DNA of 13,129 nt from Clostridiales bacterium. GTDB lineage: Bacteria > Bacillota > Clostridia > Lachnospirales > Anaerotignaceae. A program made the translations under genes and the position numbers. The notes under the pieces are model-generated. The model searched no databases and was not told where the DNA came from. It saw only the letters and a list, made by a program, of their open reading frames with translations. Location: NCBI GenBank assembly GCA_019423725.1, contig JAHZAW010000017.1, positions 1 through 13,129 on the forward strand, given 5' to 3'. Shown in pieces: positions 12,904 through 13,129 of the stretch. Each line of letters opens with the position of its first letter. The stretch's first letter is position 1.

Positions 12904-13129
12904 ATGAATTTTGACACAATGTCACTGCTCACGGACTTTTATGAGCTTACCATGATGCAGGGATATTTTGATTCAGGCAGCCATGATAAGACCGTGGTAT
13001 TTGACGTTTTTTACCGTGTTAATCCTTCGGGAAACGGATTCGCCATATCCGCAGGCCTTGAACAGGTCATCGATTATATCAAAAATCTGAGATTTTCCGA
13101 GGACGACCTGAACTATCTGGCTTCCCTGA
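12904..13129 (+). CDS. pncB: Nicotinate phosphoribosyltransferase, N-terminal part
   Basis: The 75 codons seen start Met-Asn-Phe-Asp-Thr and contain the family hallmark LLTDFYELTMMQGYF (8-22), then VVFDVFYRVNPSGNGFAI and GLEQVIDYI. The enzyme makes nicotinate mononucleotide from nicotinic acid, PRPP and ATP in the Preiss-Handler route to NAD, in the cytoplasm. The Tyr in DFYELT and the later Arg/Asn stretch belong to the substrate-binding region of the family. The gene continues beyond the window, so active-site completeness cannot be judged. ATG 12904 has GAGAGGA 10 nt upstream. Confidence 0.93.
   Translation, partial: MNFDTMSLLTDFYELTMMQGYFDSGSHDKTVVFDVFYRVNPSGNGFAISAGLEQVIDYIKNLRFSEDDLNYLASL

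Overview
The window looks like a chromosomal segment from an anaerobic, low-to-mid GC Firmicute of the class Clostridia, probably Lachnospiraceae-like. This is an inference from style and not a taxonomic search. The supporting signs are strong GGAGG ribosome binding sites, a tRNA-Ile T-box leader on ileS, S-layer-homology (SLH) proteins, a Cys-rich collagen-like protein and heavy use of the Ile codon ATA in most genes.

Layout. Positions 1-4736 (minus strand) carry two paralogous SLH cell-surface proteins. One is cut by the window edge (1-2040) and one is complete (3237-4736). Between them lies a gene resembling the archaeal/plant-type D-aminoacyl-tRNA deacylase DTD2/GEK1 (2056-2994), which sits 15 bp upstream of the first SLH gene in an apparent operon. 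Positions 4947-6150 (plus strand) carry two tandem paralogues of a family I do not recognise. They are about 79% identical by hand count, with the differences clustered. They end at a bidirectional terminator shared with a convergent antibiotic-biosynthesis-monooxygenase-type (YgiN-like) protein (6189-6518, minus).

Positions 6609-10728 (minus) form the isoleucyl-tRNA synthetase unit: promoter, T-box leader with an AUC specifier and UGGU acceptor-binding bulge, intrinsic terminator, then about 670 nt of further untranslated leader before ileS. That extra leader holds a 57-nt imperfect hairpin and a tandem array of 3.5 copies of a ~104-bp unit. Each unit contains a ~50-nt hairpin whose arms appear to co-vary between copies. 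This is the most unusual structure in the window.

A small orphan XRE-type regulator (10952-11197, plus) diverges from the ileS unit. It shares a bidirectional terminator with a convergent collagen-like protein (11236-12597, minus), which has a TTG start, ten cysteines in its first 26 residues and a BclA-like globular C-terminus. The window ends in the first 75 codons of a nicotinate phosphoribosyltransferase gene (12904 onward, plus).

Apart from the DTD2/SLH pair, the genes are mostly short independent units bounded by good hairpin terminators. The two translation-quality genes (ileS and the DTD2-like gene) and the surface proteins (two SLH, one collagen-like) are the recognisable functional themes. 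I see no CRISPR array, no transposase, no prophage and no rRNA or tRNA gene.
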